Source: Brevibacterium zhoupengii
GTDB lineage: Bacteria > Actinomycetota > Actinomycetes > Actinomycetales > Brevibacteriaceae
Assembly: GCF_021117425.1 (NCBI RefSeq)
Contig: NZ_CP088298.1
Location: 4,340,001 to 4,404,000 of the forward strand
Reading direction: 5' to 3'
DNA: 64,000 nucleotides
In this document: in pieces, positions 25,867-33,880 of the stretch
Layout of the letters: every line of letters begins with the position of its first letter
How positions within the stretch are numbered: the stretch's first letter is position 1
Position numbers and translations under genes: made by a program
The notes under the pieces: generated by a model
Databases searched by the model: none
The model's input: the letters and a program-made list of their open reading frames with translations, nothing else
Told to the model about the DNA's origin: nothing

Positions 25867-27206
25867 CGGGTGTCCTCTCTGTCGACGACCAGCGATTTGA
25901 GCATGACGTCGGGATCGGCTGCGGCTTCGGCGGGAATCTGCTGGTTCTTACCCAGAGCCGCCCGTACGGCCATGAAGTCCAAAGGTGTGTTGACGCAGTC
26001 GGCGGCGATGATCTGCCCCTCGCGGTAGTAGAGCACGGTGAACTTACCTTTGTCGTCCACTCTCCTGACCACGGTCGAGTCGAACCCCATCGACAGTCCC
26101 GCGATCTGCAGTTTCATATCGGCCTGGTTTGACCAGAACCAGGGGATGCCGGCGTATTCCTCTCGTCTTCCTGAGACGGAATAAGCGGCGACCTTCGCGT
26201 GTTCGATCGCGTTGTTGACGCTCTCAAGCCTGATCCGCTCACCCTCAGGGGAACCAGGCAGCGGGTTGGGCATATTGGCGACATCGCCGACGGCGATCGT
26301 TGAGCCGTCGGAGGCGAGCGCATAACCGTCGACGACGATGCCGTTGTCGACTTCGAGCCCCATCTGTTCGGCCAATCCAGTGTTCGGGATGACACCGATG
26401 CCGACGATGACCAACTGTGCGGGGACGAAGGTTCCGTCCTCGAGCTTGACCCCGGAGACCGTGCCGTTACCCGAGTCGACGAGCGATTCGACGCGGGAGT
26501 TGAGGACGATGTCGACTCCACGTTCCCGGTGGGCTTTGAGGAAGTAATCAGAAGTCTCCTCGCCGACAGCTCGTCCGATGAGGCGGGAACCATGTTCGAG
26601 CACGGTCGTGGTCTTGCCCATTCCGTGTAGTGAGCAGGCAACCTCGAGACCGATGAATCCGCCGCCGATGACGACGACGTCCGTGAACTCGTCGAGGCGG
26701 CCTTTGAGGTCGAGAGCGTCATCGGCGCTGCGCAGATAGCTCACACCTGTCAGATCTGCACCGGGTACCTGGAGCGGCCTGGCACGAGCGCCGACAGCGA
26801 GTGCGATCCGCAGGAACGGGTGCTCCTGGCCGTCGGTGGCAAGTGCTGTGCCAGAGCCGTCCGGCTTCTTCTCTATTCTTTCGATCCGAGAATTCTTGAC
26901 CAGAGTGATGTCATGCTCGTCCCAGTACTCGGCAGACCGGAAGATGAGGTTTTCCTTGTCGACCTTACCTTGGAGGAACTCCTTGGACAGTGCCGGACGC
27001 TGATACGGCCTATGGTCCTCCTCGCCGAGGAGGGTGATCGGCTCCTCGAATCCGGTCCCCCGCAGGGAAATCGCCAGCTGCACCCCCGCTTGGGAGGCGC
27101 CGACGATGAGCATACCTGTCTCGGTGTGAGTGGTCGACGTACCTGCGGCGGTGGCGGCGGTGCTGCCGGCCGCCTCGGCGGTTGTGGATTCTTGTGTTGT
27201 GGACAT
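25863..27206 (-). CDS. creE: FAD-dependent ferredoxin reductase of a class I P450 system
   Basis: 447 residues. After a Thr/Ala-rich N-terminal extension of about 30 residues, the FAD loop LIVGASQAGVQLAISLRGTG appears, then RPYQRPALSKEFLQGK, VVIGGGFIGLEVACSLHGMGKTTTVLE (NADH loop) and GDVANMPNPLPG (second FAD site). This is the putidaredoxin/rubredoxin reductase family. It passes electrons from NAD(P)H to the [2Fe-2S] ferredoxin encoded immediately upstream, which then feeds the P450 of the same operon. Start ATG is one base after the ferredoxin stop. The long N-terminal tail is unusual and may be untidy start choice. Confidence 0.9.
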   Translation of the reverse strand: MSTTQESTTAEAAGSTAATAAGTSTTHTETGMLIVGASQAGVQLAISLRGTGFEEPITLLGEEDHRPYQRPALSKEFLQGKVDKENLIFRSAEYWDEHDITLVKNSRIERIEKKPDGSGTALATDGQEHPFLRIALAVGARARPLQVPGADLTGVSYLRSADDALDLKGRLDEFTDVVVIGGGFIGLEVACSLHGMGKTTTVLEHGSRLIGRAVGEETSDYFLKAHRERGVDIVLNSRVESLVDSGNGTVSGVKLEDGTFVPAQLVIVGIGVIPNTGLAEQMGLEVDNGIVVDGYALASDGSTIAVGDVANMPNPLPGSPEGERIRLESVNNAIEHAKVAAYSVSGRREEYAGIPWFWSNQADMKLQIAGLSMGFDSTVVRRVDDKGKFTVLYYREGQIIAADCVNTPLDFMAVRAALGKNQQIPAEAAADPDVMLKSLVVDREDTR

Positions 27207-27207
27207 G

Positions 27208-27528
27208 TCAGACCTGCGTTTCGGGGGTGGTCACGTGAAGATCGGTGTCCTCGGTGATCTTGAGCTGGCAGGACAGGCGCGAATTGTCTTCGCGATCCTC
27301 GGTGGTTCCGTAGAGCATCTCGTCCTCCATCTCTGACATCTCATCGAGTTCGTCGAGCTGGTTCTCGGCGACGAAGACGTGGCAGGTGGCGCAGGACAGG
27401 GATCCGCCGCATTCAGCGACGATGCCGGGTACGCCGTTGCGCACAGCAGTCTCCATCACGGAGTCGCCCGGGTTCGCGTCGATGTCACGGGTGGTGCCCT
27501 CGGTGTCGGTGAAGTGAACTGTCGGCAT
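27208..27528 (-). CDS. creF: [2Fe-2S] ferredoxin, adrenodoxin/putidaredoxin type
   Basis: 106 residues. Cluster ligands follow the C-x5-C-x2-C...C pattern: AECGGSLSCATCHVFV and, about 36 residues later, RLSCQLKI. The acidic stretch DELDEMSEMEDEML between them is the interaction region for reductase and P450. A small soluble electron carrier between the downstream reductase and the P450 at the head of the operon. The rest of the operon resembles the class I system CreJ-CreE-CreF. Confidence 0.93.
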   Translation of the reverse strand: MPTVHFTDTEGTTRDIDANPGDSVMETAVRNGVPGIVAECGGSLSCATCHVFVAENQLDELDEMSEMEDEMLYGTTEDREDNSRLSCQLKITEDTDLHVTTPETQV

Positions 27529-27543
27529 GGTTCTTCCTCCTGA

Positions 27544-28290
27544 TCAGATGAATTGGCGGCCGCCGTCGACGACGATGGTCTGACCGGTGATGTAACCGGC
27601 CGTCGACGAGGCGAGGAACAGCGCCGTGCCGACGATGTCGTCGGGTTGGCTGGATCGTTTGATGGCACCCCGGTCGACGCCATAGGTCGCGGCGTCGTCC
27701 ATGAGTTCGAGGCTGGCCTCGGTGAGTGTAAATCCTGGGGCGATCGTGTTGACGGTGATCGAACGCTGCCCGAGTTCCTTCGCGAGCACCCGGGTCAGTG
27801 CGATGACTCCGCCCTTCGACGCGACGTAGTGGGCCCAATTGGCTGACCCGGACATCACCGTTGCACTCGACAGATTGATCATCCGCCCGCCCTCAGGCAG
27901 GTGTGGGCTGAGTGCCCTGGCCACCTGCCACGGGCCTTTGAGGTTGACGTTCATCACGAGGTCCCATTCGTCCTCACTGATGTCCTCGAAGGGTGCACGG
28001 GTGATTCCGGCGTAGATCGCTGCGTTGTTGATGACGACGTCGATGCGTCCGTCTCCGAACTCCGCAGCGGTTGTCGCCATTGCCTTCGTCGATTCCGCCG
28101 AGGTGACGTCGACTTCCACGGCCAGTGCCTCCGCCGAGGTGGCCCGCAGCGCCGCTGCCGTCGTTTCGGCGCCGTCGATGTTGCGATCGGCGACGATCAC
28201 GCGGTCTCCGCCTGCCGCAAATCCTTCGGCGAAGGCTCGGCCGAGTCCACCGGCGGCCCCGGTGATGAGGACCGTGCGTGAGTCGCTCAT
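27544..28290 (-). CDS. creG: short-chain dehydrogenase/reductase (alcohol dehydrogenase of the cre-like pathway)
   Basis: 248 residues from the ATG at 28290, one base after the stop of the upstream gene. Classical SDR motifs: TGAAGGLGRAFAEG (cofactor), NNAAIYAG, the catalytic Ser in NLSSATVMSG, YVASKGG (Tyr-x3-Lys) and IAPGFTLTEAS. In the cre pathway an alcohol dehydrogenase turns 4-hydroxybenzyl alcohol into the aldehyde; this is the only gene here that can do so. The letter is assigned by collinearity from memory. Confidence 0.85.
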   Translation of the reverse strand: MSDSRTVLITGAAGGLGRAFAEGFAAGGDRVIVADRNIDGAETTAAALRATSAEALAVEVDVTSAESTKAMATTAAEFGDGRIDVVINNAAIYAGITRAPFEDISEDEWDLVMNVNLKGPWQVARALSPHLPEGGRMINLSSATVMSGSANWAHYVASKGGVIALTRVLAKELGQRSITVNTIAPGFTLTEASLELMDDAATYGVDRGAIKRSSQPDDIVGTALFLASSTAGYITGQTIVVDGGRQFI

Positions 28291-28291
28291 C

Positions 28292-30178
28292 TCAGCCACC
28301 CACCGGTGCGTGGGCGTGGCTGTGGGCACCGGGCCCTGCTACTTCTGGGATGGTTTCCTCAGCGTCAAGGATTTCGACGGTGCCGCGGGTGCCGTCGACA
28401 CGCAGTCGTTGACCGGTGCGGATCTTCGTGGAGGCGTTGCCGGTGCCGGTCACAGCGGGCAGAGCATATTCGCGACAGACGATGGCAGCGTGGCTCATCA
28501 TGCCGCCGATGTCGGTGACGGTGGCCTTGAGCTTGCCGAAGATCGGACCCCAGCTGGGTGCGGTGATGGGCGCGACGAGGATCTCATCCTGTTCGACCTC
28601 GTGGATCTGGGAGGCGTCCATGACCACCCGAGCTGTTCCTTCGACAACGCCGGGCGAGGCGGCCATGCCCTTGAGCCCACCGTTGTCCTCATCGTCGGCC
28701 GAGAGCCAGGACTGGACCTGTTCGGTGGTGATTCCCCACAGCATGCGGGTGAAGGGTTCGGTGATCGACTCCGGAGGTGTGTTCAGCGCCGGCTGCGGGC
28801 GTGCAGTCTTCAGCGCCGAGACGATCGCCTTGCGCTCTTTGAGGATCGGCGGCCAGTGGGCGGGAGCGATCGGTCCCTGTGGGGCGCCGACTCCCCACGA
28901 GGTGACGAGGTCGAAGATGACGTCACGGACCTCATTGCGATTGAGGTAGAGCAGGTCCCCCTCATCTTCGAAGACACCGTGGTGAACCAGTGTCCGGGAG
29001 AGTTCACGGACCTTGCGCCAGAACACGCCCATCGTCCAGTGCTCGATGTAGAAGTTGTGGTTTTCAACATATGGGTAGGCGGTAGCGGCGAGCTGACGTT
29101 TGGCGTCGAAGACCTCGCGCGCTTCACTGTCGAGCAGGTCCTGGTATTCGCTCACGATGCGGTCCTTCTCCGCGATAAGAGTCTCGGTTGGGCGCATGAT
29201 CTGCTGTCCGTCGTCGAGTCTGCGAATGTAGTCGGCGATGAAGCCGAGCGGAATTGACAGTTCTTCGCGCCAGTACACGTCGTGGGCATAGAAGCCGTTG
29301 CCGGTGGTGAAGTTGAACCAGGGATCCTGCGCTTCCTCCCACCTGGTCAGCCAGCGGGATCCGCCGTCGGCAGAGGCGATGGCATCAAGTACCTGTGCAG
29401 CATCATCGGTGGTCTCGAACTTCGACTGCAGGCCGAGTTCGACTGCAAGTGTGGCAAGTTCCTTGAGCTCGTCATCGGGTTTGAACAGCTCCATGTCGAC
29501 GCCCTGGACCATGGTCGCGATCGACTGGTCGGGAATATCGGGGAAGATCTCCTTGCAGTAGTTGAAGAAGTCGAGGTAGGCGATGTAGCCGAGGTTGAGG
29601 AACTCGAAATGGTACTGCCAGTTCTGGTAGCACAGCTGGATCAGCCGGTCGTAGTTCTCCATGAGGACTTCCGAACCGTCCATGGCCTTGCCGGAGACGA
29701 TATCGTCCATGGGCACCATCTCCGGCAGCGGATCGAAACGCAGGGACTCCAACTCGTCGATCGTGCCGCGGACCTTGGTTCGCCACTGGTCGAGCATGGT
29801 GTCCCAGTTCGCGAAGTAGTGGCCGATGCGGGCCTGGAACTCGGGCAACCTGGCTTCGATCTGCTCCTCGGGGACCGGGATCGGCGACATGTAGAGGTAG
29901 CCGAGGTGGACACGGAAGTCGATGCCGTTGGCGTTGGGGATCATCAGGTGCCGGGCGTTGTACTGGCCCAGGCATTTGACGGCGAACTCTCCACCGATGG
30001 TCTCAAAGGGCTTGAACGCGGTGGGCCAGTGCTGGGAGTCGCAGAACCAGAACTTCTCGTCCTCGAAGTCTCTCAGCTCGTCTTGGAATACAAGGTAGTA
30101 GGGGTAGATCTTCTCCCATCCTTCGGCGCCTGCCGGCACAGCTAGGTCAGAGGGACGTGGAAATGACTTCATCGGCAT
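28292..30178 (-). CDS. creH: PEP-utilising (phosphohistidine) domain subunit of an aryl phosphate synthase
   Basis: 628 residues from the ATG at 30178, which follows GGAGCAG. The C-terminal part (about 510-605) is the mobile PEP-utilising domain: LKGMAASPGVVEGTARVV, ILVAPITAPSWGPIF, and TDIGGMMSHAAIVCREYALPAVTGTG, where the His of MSHAA carries phosphate. The larger N-terminal part (1-500) is alpha-helical and resembles the second half of such split synthases. With the ATP-grasp protein encoded next upstream it would use ATP to phosphorylate a phenol, as CreH/CreI do for 4-cresol and phenylphosphate synthase does for phenol. The His-rich tail HSHAHAPVGG is unusual. Whether it matches CreH or CreI by letter is from collinearity. 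Confidence 0.8.
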   Translation of the reverse strand: MPMKSFPRPSDLAVPAGAEGWEKIYPYYLVFQDELRDFEDEKFWFCDSQHWPTAFKPFETIGGEFAVKCLGQYNARHLMIPNANGIDFRVHLGYLYMSPIPVPEEQIEARLPEFQARIGHYFANWDTMLDQWRTKVRGTIDELESLRFDPLPEMVPMDDIVSGKAMDGSEVLMENYDRLIQLCYQNWQYHFEFLNLGYIAYLDFFNYCKEIFPDIPDQSIATMVQGVDMELFKPDDELKELATLAVELGLQSKFETTDDAAQVLDAIASADGGSRWLTRWEEAQDPWFNFTTGNGFYAHDVYWREELSIPLGFIADYIRRLDDGQQIMRPTETLIAEKDRIVSEYQDLLDSEAREVFDAKRQLAATAYPYVENHNFYIEHWTMGVFWRKVRELSRTLVHHGVFEDEGDLLYLNRNEVRDVIFDLVTSWGVGAPQGPIAPAHWPPILKERKAIVSALKTARPQPALNTPPESITEPFTRMLWGITTEQVQSWLSADDEDNGGLKGMAASPGVVEGTARVVMDASQIHEVEQDEILVAPITAPSWGPIFGKLKATVTDIGGMMSHAAIVCREYALPAVTGTGNASTKIRTGQRLRVDGTRGTVEILDAEETIPEVAGPGAHSHAHAPVGG

Positions 30179-30259
30179 TGTTCTGCTCCATTGTTTGTCG
30201 AGATACATGGGTTGTTAGTGGCCGGACTCCAGGTTCAGGAGGCTTTCGCGTCTGGTGCG

Positions 30260-31333
30260 TCAGCCGTTGGACTTCATCAGCGACGCGGTGATCGAACCGA
30301 GGTCGAAGCCAGCCGTGGTCGGCTTCTTCTCAGCTGTTCCCTCAGCCTTCTTCTCTGCAGAGGAGTGGACTGTCTCCGGTCGGGACTGCAGCAGGAGGAG
30401 GTTCTCCCCGTCCGGCAGATCACGGTCGAAGGCCCACTCGATGTCCTGCGGGCACTTGTAATGCTTCTCTGCACCCTTGGCAAGGCTGGCCACTGCGGTG
30501 ACTTCGTCGTCGCTGAGGCATCTGACTTCAGCGCGGTCGGCGCTGACTTCCTTTTCGGCCAGCCTTCCGTCGGCAGGGACGAGTTCGATGTGCTTATCGC
30601 CGATGTGTTCGGTGACGACCTGCAGTGTGATCTTGTCCATGAGGATGTTGTCGGGAGTGACGAGTCCTGAGACGACTGTCTCTCCGACTCCCCAGGAGGC
30701 GTCGATGGCGATCTTCGAGCGGTCGCCGTTGGACGGATTCATCGTGATCGCCACGCCGGCGGTGCGAGCATTGACCATCTTCTGCACCACCACAGCCATC
30801 GACAGCCCCTCGTCGGGAATCGAGTTCTTCAGGCGGTAGATGATTGCACGGGAGGTGTAGAGCGAGGCCCAGCACTGCCGGATGTGATCGGTCACCTCGG
30901 CGTAGCCGTTGATCCACAGGTAGGTGTCCTGCTGCCCGGCAAAGCTGGCATCGGGCAGATCTTCGGCGGTCGCGGATGAACGCACCGCCACAGGCGCCTC
31001 GCCGCCGCATTGGGCGATGAGCCCGTCGTAGGCTTCTCGGGTGGATGTGCGGATGCTCTCGGGCACCTCGGCGCTGGTGAGTCGCTCGCGGATCCGGGCG
31101 GATACCTCGTCGACCTCTGTGACGTTCTCGGAGTTGAGGTTGCCGAGCTCGCGGCTGATCTCATCGGCGATTCCGGATTCGGCGAGGAAGGCATCGAAGG
31201 CTGCCGTGGTCACGACGAATCCAGGAGGCACGGGCATACCAGCCGTGGTCATCGTGACCAGTGAGGCTCCTTTACCGCCGAGGTTCTCCAGCTTAGGTTC
31301 GATCGTGGAGTCGAATGTCTGAACATAGTTCAT
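30260..31333 (-). CDS. creI: ATP-grasp (PEP synthase N-terminal-like) subunit of an aryl phosphate synthase
   Basis: 357 residues, only the nucleotide-binding half of a PEP synthase/pyruvate phosphate dikinase. Motifs: KLENLGGKGASLVTMT near the N-terminus, VAVRSSATAEDLPDASFAGQQDTYL, VQKMVNARTAGVAITMNPSNGDRSK and CPQDIEWAFDRDL. It ends before the phosphohistidine domain, which is encoded by the next gene. The split of ATP-grasp and phosphohistidine halves into two genes is the mark of phenylphosphate synthases and CreHI. An 81-base gap separates the two. Role: ATP-dependent activation of the phenolic hydroxyl. Confidence 0.82.
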   Translation of the reverse strand: MNYVQTFDSTIEPKLENLGGKGASLVTMTTAGMPVPPGFVVTTAAFDAFLAESGIADEISRELGNLNSENVTEVDEVSARIRERLTSAEVPESIRTSTREAYDGLIAQCGGEAPVAVRSSATAEDLPDASFAGQQDTYLWINGYAEVTDHIRQCWASLYTSRAIIYRLKNSIPDEGLSMAVVVQKMVNARTAGVAITMNPSNGDRSKIAIDASWGVGETVVSGLVTPDNILMDKITLQVVTEHIGDKHIELVPADGRLAEKEVSADRAEVRCLSDDEVTAVASLAKGAEKHYKCPQDIEWAFDRDLPDGENLLLLQSRPETVHSSAEKKAEGTAEKKPTTAGFDLGSITASLMKSNG

Positions 31334-31343
31334 GATGGTCCTC

Positions 31344-32621
31344 TCACCAAGTCACGGGTACGGAGATCGGGACCCGAAATGACAGGTTCTTGCGGAAGTC
31401 GATGGTCTCCGGGTCGACGAGTTGCAGGTTCGGGGCCAGTCGAGTGACCTCCTGGAAGCAGATCTTCGCCTGGAGCTTGGCGAGCATATTGCCCAAGCAG
31501 TAGTGGATGCCGAACCCGAACGACAGATGTTCACGAGCGTTGGACCGACCGATGTCGAACTCTTCGCCATCGTCGAATCGGTCTGCGTCACGGTTGGCCG
31601 ATCCCATGAGCAACAGGAGCTCTTCGCCCTTTTTGATGCTCACTCCTCCAACCTCGGCGTCTTTGAGTGCCTTGCGGCGCCAGCCCACGATCGAGCCCGA
31701 GTAGCGCAGCACCTCATCGACAGCCGCCGGAATCTTCTTTTCATCATCGATGATGGCCTGCCACTGTGCCGGGTGGTTGAGAAGGACCCGGAAGCAGTTT
31801 CCGATGAGCGTCGTCGTGGTCTCGTGGCCGGCGAAGAGAAGCGAGTAGAGGACCGAAGCGATCTCGTGATCGGTGATCTCCGCTCCTCCCGACTGGGCGC
31901 GGACAAGATCTGCTGTCATGCTGTCGCCGCCGTTCTCGTGCGCGTCGGCGACGAGCTGGAGGCATTCCTGCCAGTACTCGACGAGGTTGTGAGCGTGAGG
32001 AATCTGTTCCTCATCACTCAAGTCGCCCCATGTCATGGCCGCGCGGGAGTCTGACCAGCGCTTGTAGGTGTCGACCTGAGATACGTCGGCGCCGATTAGG
32101 GTGAGAATGGTGATCGTCGGGATGTCGTAGGCGAGGTCGCGGACGAGTTCACCGTCCTTGTCTGGCCTAGCGAGCATCGTCTCGATTCGGGAGATGACAT
32201 TGTCACGGATCTCCGGTTCGAGAACCTTGAATCGCCGAGGTGTGAAGGCCTTCTGGACGACCGTGCGGATCCGTGTGTGCTCGGGCGGAACGCGAGCCGA
32301 AAGCCCGGAGTACGCGGTGAATCCGCCGTCCTTCATGATTTGCGTGGCCTGAGGCCCGCGCTTGCGGACGGGGGCCTGGGCATTTTCAGAGGAGAAGGTC
32401 TCCCAGTCGTCGAAGACGGCCTTGATGTCGTCATAGCGGCTGACGACCCAATAGCCGACCCGCTCATCGAACATCACGGGCTCTTCTTTGCGCATCTGAG
32501 CGTAAGAGGGGAAGGGGTTCTTCATGTCGAAGGGCTCGAAGCCGTGGTGGTCCGAGGAGCCAGAGTTTCCGGAGCCGCTGTAGGGGCAGCCGCCGGTGGT
32601 CTGAGCCGAATCCAAAGTCAT
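31344..32621 (-). CDS. creJ: cytochrome P450 (CreJ-like)
   Basis: 425 residues from the ATG at 32621, with AGGAGAG ahead of it. Soluble bacterial P450: I-helix oxygen-activation segment LLFAGHETTTTLIG, ExxR as DEVLRYSGS, and the heme loop FGFGIHYCLGNMLA with the proximal Cys. First gene of the operon that also supplies ferredoxin, reductase, the two-part aryl phosphate synthase, HD phosphohydrolase and two dehydrogenases. In C. glutamicum CreJ oxidises the methyl group of 4-methylphenyl phosphate; the same reaction on 4-cresol or another alkylphenol phosphate is inferred here from the full gene set. A -35/-10 pair with a palindrome upstream lies ahead of it. Confidence 0.88.
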   Translation of the reverse strand: MTLDSAQTTGGCPYSGSGNSGSSDHHGFEPFDMKNPFPSYAQMRKEEPVMFDERVGYWVVSRYDDIKAVFDDWETFSSENAQAPVRKRGPQATQIMKDGGFTAYSGLSARVPPEHTRIRTVVQKAFTPRRFKVLEPEIRDNVISRIETMLARPDKDGELVRDLAYDIPTITILTLIGADVSQVDTYKRWSDSRAAMTWGDLSDEEQIPHAHNLVEYWQECLQLVADAHENGGDSMTADLVRAQSGGAEITDHEIASVLYSLLFAGHETTTTLIGNCFRVLLNHPAQWQAIIDDEKKIPAAVDEVLRYSGSIVGWRRKALKDAEVGGVSIKKGEELLLLMGSANRDADRFDDGEEFDIGRSNAREHLSFGFGIHYCLGNMLAKLQAKICFQEVTRLAPNLQLVDPETIDFRKNLSFRVPISVPVTW

Positions 32622-32662
32622 TGTCTCTCCTGTGAGCGGGGTCACTGTTGAACGTGCTGATC

Positions 32663-32723
32663 ACACTACTGGCTGGCACGCTGGAGGCAATGATTAGACT
32701 TCCGTTGAATGGAAGTGACTTCC
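32663..32723 (-). promoter_or_regulatory. promoter and IclR-type operator of the P450 operon
   Basis: On the reverse strand TTGCCT (32685-32690) and TAGTGT (32663-32668) are 16 bases apart and could be -35 and -10. Just upstream is GGAAGTGACTTCC (32711-32723), a perfect palindrome, with a third half-site GACTTCC at 32697-32703. IclR-family proteins bind GGAA...TTCC palindromes, and an IclR gene lies directly upstream. A site just upstream of -35 suits an activator. Confidence 0.5.
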
Positions 32724-32777
32724 GCTGGCGCTGGTCATTCTGGGATGTGAAATCGATGGCCGACGGGAGACTGGAAT

Positions 32778-33632
32778 TCAGCGCCGACCGTGAATGCCGA
32801 ACTGTGTCTCAAGCAAGGTCTCGAGTGGGATGTGCGCCGTCGCCTGTTCGAGACGTTGGCTGATGCCGCGCAACGCAGGCAGGTGGCGCGTCAATGTTGA
32901 CGCTTTCTCCGAGGCGACGACGAGGCCGAGCGCAGCCCCGATGCGCCCTGTATGAAAGACCGGCACTGCAATCGAACACGCGCCGAGGCGCTGCTCTTCG
33001 ACGGTGGCGGCATAGCCTTCTTCTGAGATGGCTTCCAACTGTCTCGACAGCACTCCGGGGTTGGTAACCGTACGCGGTGCGACCTGCTTCATCGGTCGCT
33101 GCAGGTAGGCTTCCCGAACCCATGCTTCATCGAAGGCGAGGAGCACCTTGCCGACGGCTGTCGAATGCATCGGCAGGCGACCGCCGACGCGAGAGGCGCG
33201 AGGCACGCGTTCCGTCCCATAAACACGATCGATATAGAGCACTTCACGACCATCGCGAATGGCCAGCTGCGAGGTTTCGCCGGTGAAGGAATAGAGATCC
33301 TGGATGAAAGGCTGAGCCGTTTCGCGAAGCTGATGTCCGACATTCTGGCCCATCTCCCAGATGCGCAGACCGAGCTGATATCGGCCTTGTGCCGTGCGGG
33401 TGAGGAATCCCCAGTCCACCAGCTCGCTCGTCAGGCGGTGAGCTGTGCTCAATGGAATCTCTGCCGATTCGGCCAACTGAGTGAGAGTGAAGCTGCGCTT
33501 CGGCTCTTCGAATGTCGTGAGCAGGCTGAGCACCTTGTGAGTGACAGTTCGACCGCTTGCTGAGCTCGGCTCGGGACGGGACGGGGGCCTTGCCGCCGAT
33601 GTGTTGACGGGCCCTGCTGGCTGAGAAGTCAC
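32778..33632 (-). CDS. IclR-family transcriptional regulator
   Basis: 284 residues. The N-terminal winged helix is TVTHKVLSLLTTFEEPKRSFTLTQLAESAEIPLSTAHRLTSELVDWGFLTRTAQGRYQLGLRIWEMG; the C-terminal effector domain (from about residue 110) includes the dimer and ligand pocket. It is transcribed in the same direction as the P450 operon, with the operator-promoter region just downstream. IclR proteins often control aromatic catabolism, here probably switching on the cre-like genes when the phenolic substrate is present. The Pro/Ala/Ser-rich first 30 residues are likely disordered. Confidence 0.88.
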   Translation of the reverse strand: MTSQPAGPVNTSAARPPSRPEPSSASGRTVTHKVLSLLTTFEEPKRSFTLTQLAESAEIPLSTAHRLTSELVDWGFLTRTAQGRYQLGLRIWEMGQNVGHQLRETAQPFIQDLYSFTGETSQLAIRDGREVLYIDRVYGTERVPRASRVGGRLPMHSTAVGKVLLAFDEAWVREAYLQRPMKQVAPRTVTNPGVLSRQLEAISEEGYAATVEEQRLGACSIAVPVFHTGRIGAALGLVVASEKASTLTRHLPALRGISQRLEQATAHIPLETLLETQFGIHGRR

Positions 33633-33680
33633 TGACAGCTCACAGACTGACTGCTGCTCACGTATTGTCTGCTTCTTCGC

Positions 33681-33857
33681 ATGAACGCAATATCCGTCAC
33701 CGGAGGTCGCGCTGTCAACTGTATGACCGAGTTCTACTGCGAGCTCACACTGCGCGACTTCCTCGCCGATCGGGCAGGTGCAGTCGACTGGATCAGATCA
33801 CAGGTGACGAACCTGCTTCCGGAACTGTGCATTCCGGTTGAGTCAGCCTCGAGCTGA
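33681..33857 (+). CDS. possible small protein of 58 residues
   Basis: A short frame from ATG (33681) to TGA (33855-33857) sits in the 248-base gap between the IclR gene and the DUF445 gene. The product, with TEFYCELTLRDFLADRAGAVDWI and three Cys residues, has plausible amino-acid use, but there is no good ribosome site and no recognised family. It may be a remnant of a larger gene. The surrounding gap otherwise shows nothing. Confidence 0.2.
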   Translation: MNAISVTGGRAVNCMTEFYCELTLRDFLADRAGAVDWIRSQVTNLLPELCIPVESASS

Positions 33858-33880
33858 TCGCCTGATCTTCGCGCTTGCGA

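Noticed and set aside
28025..29257. 410-codon frame opposite the SDR and phosphohistidine-subunit genes
   Set aside because: Antisense to clearly functional genes; no motif or start signal.
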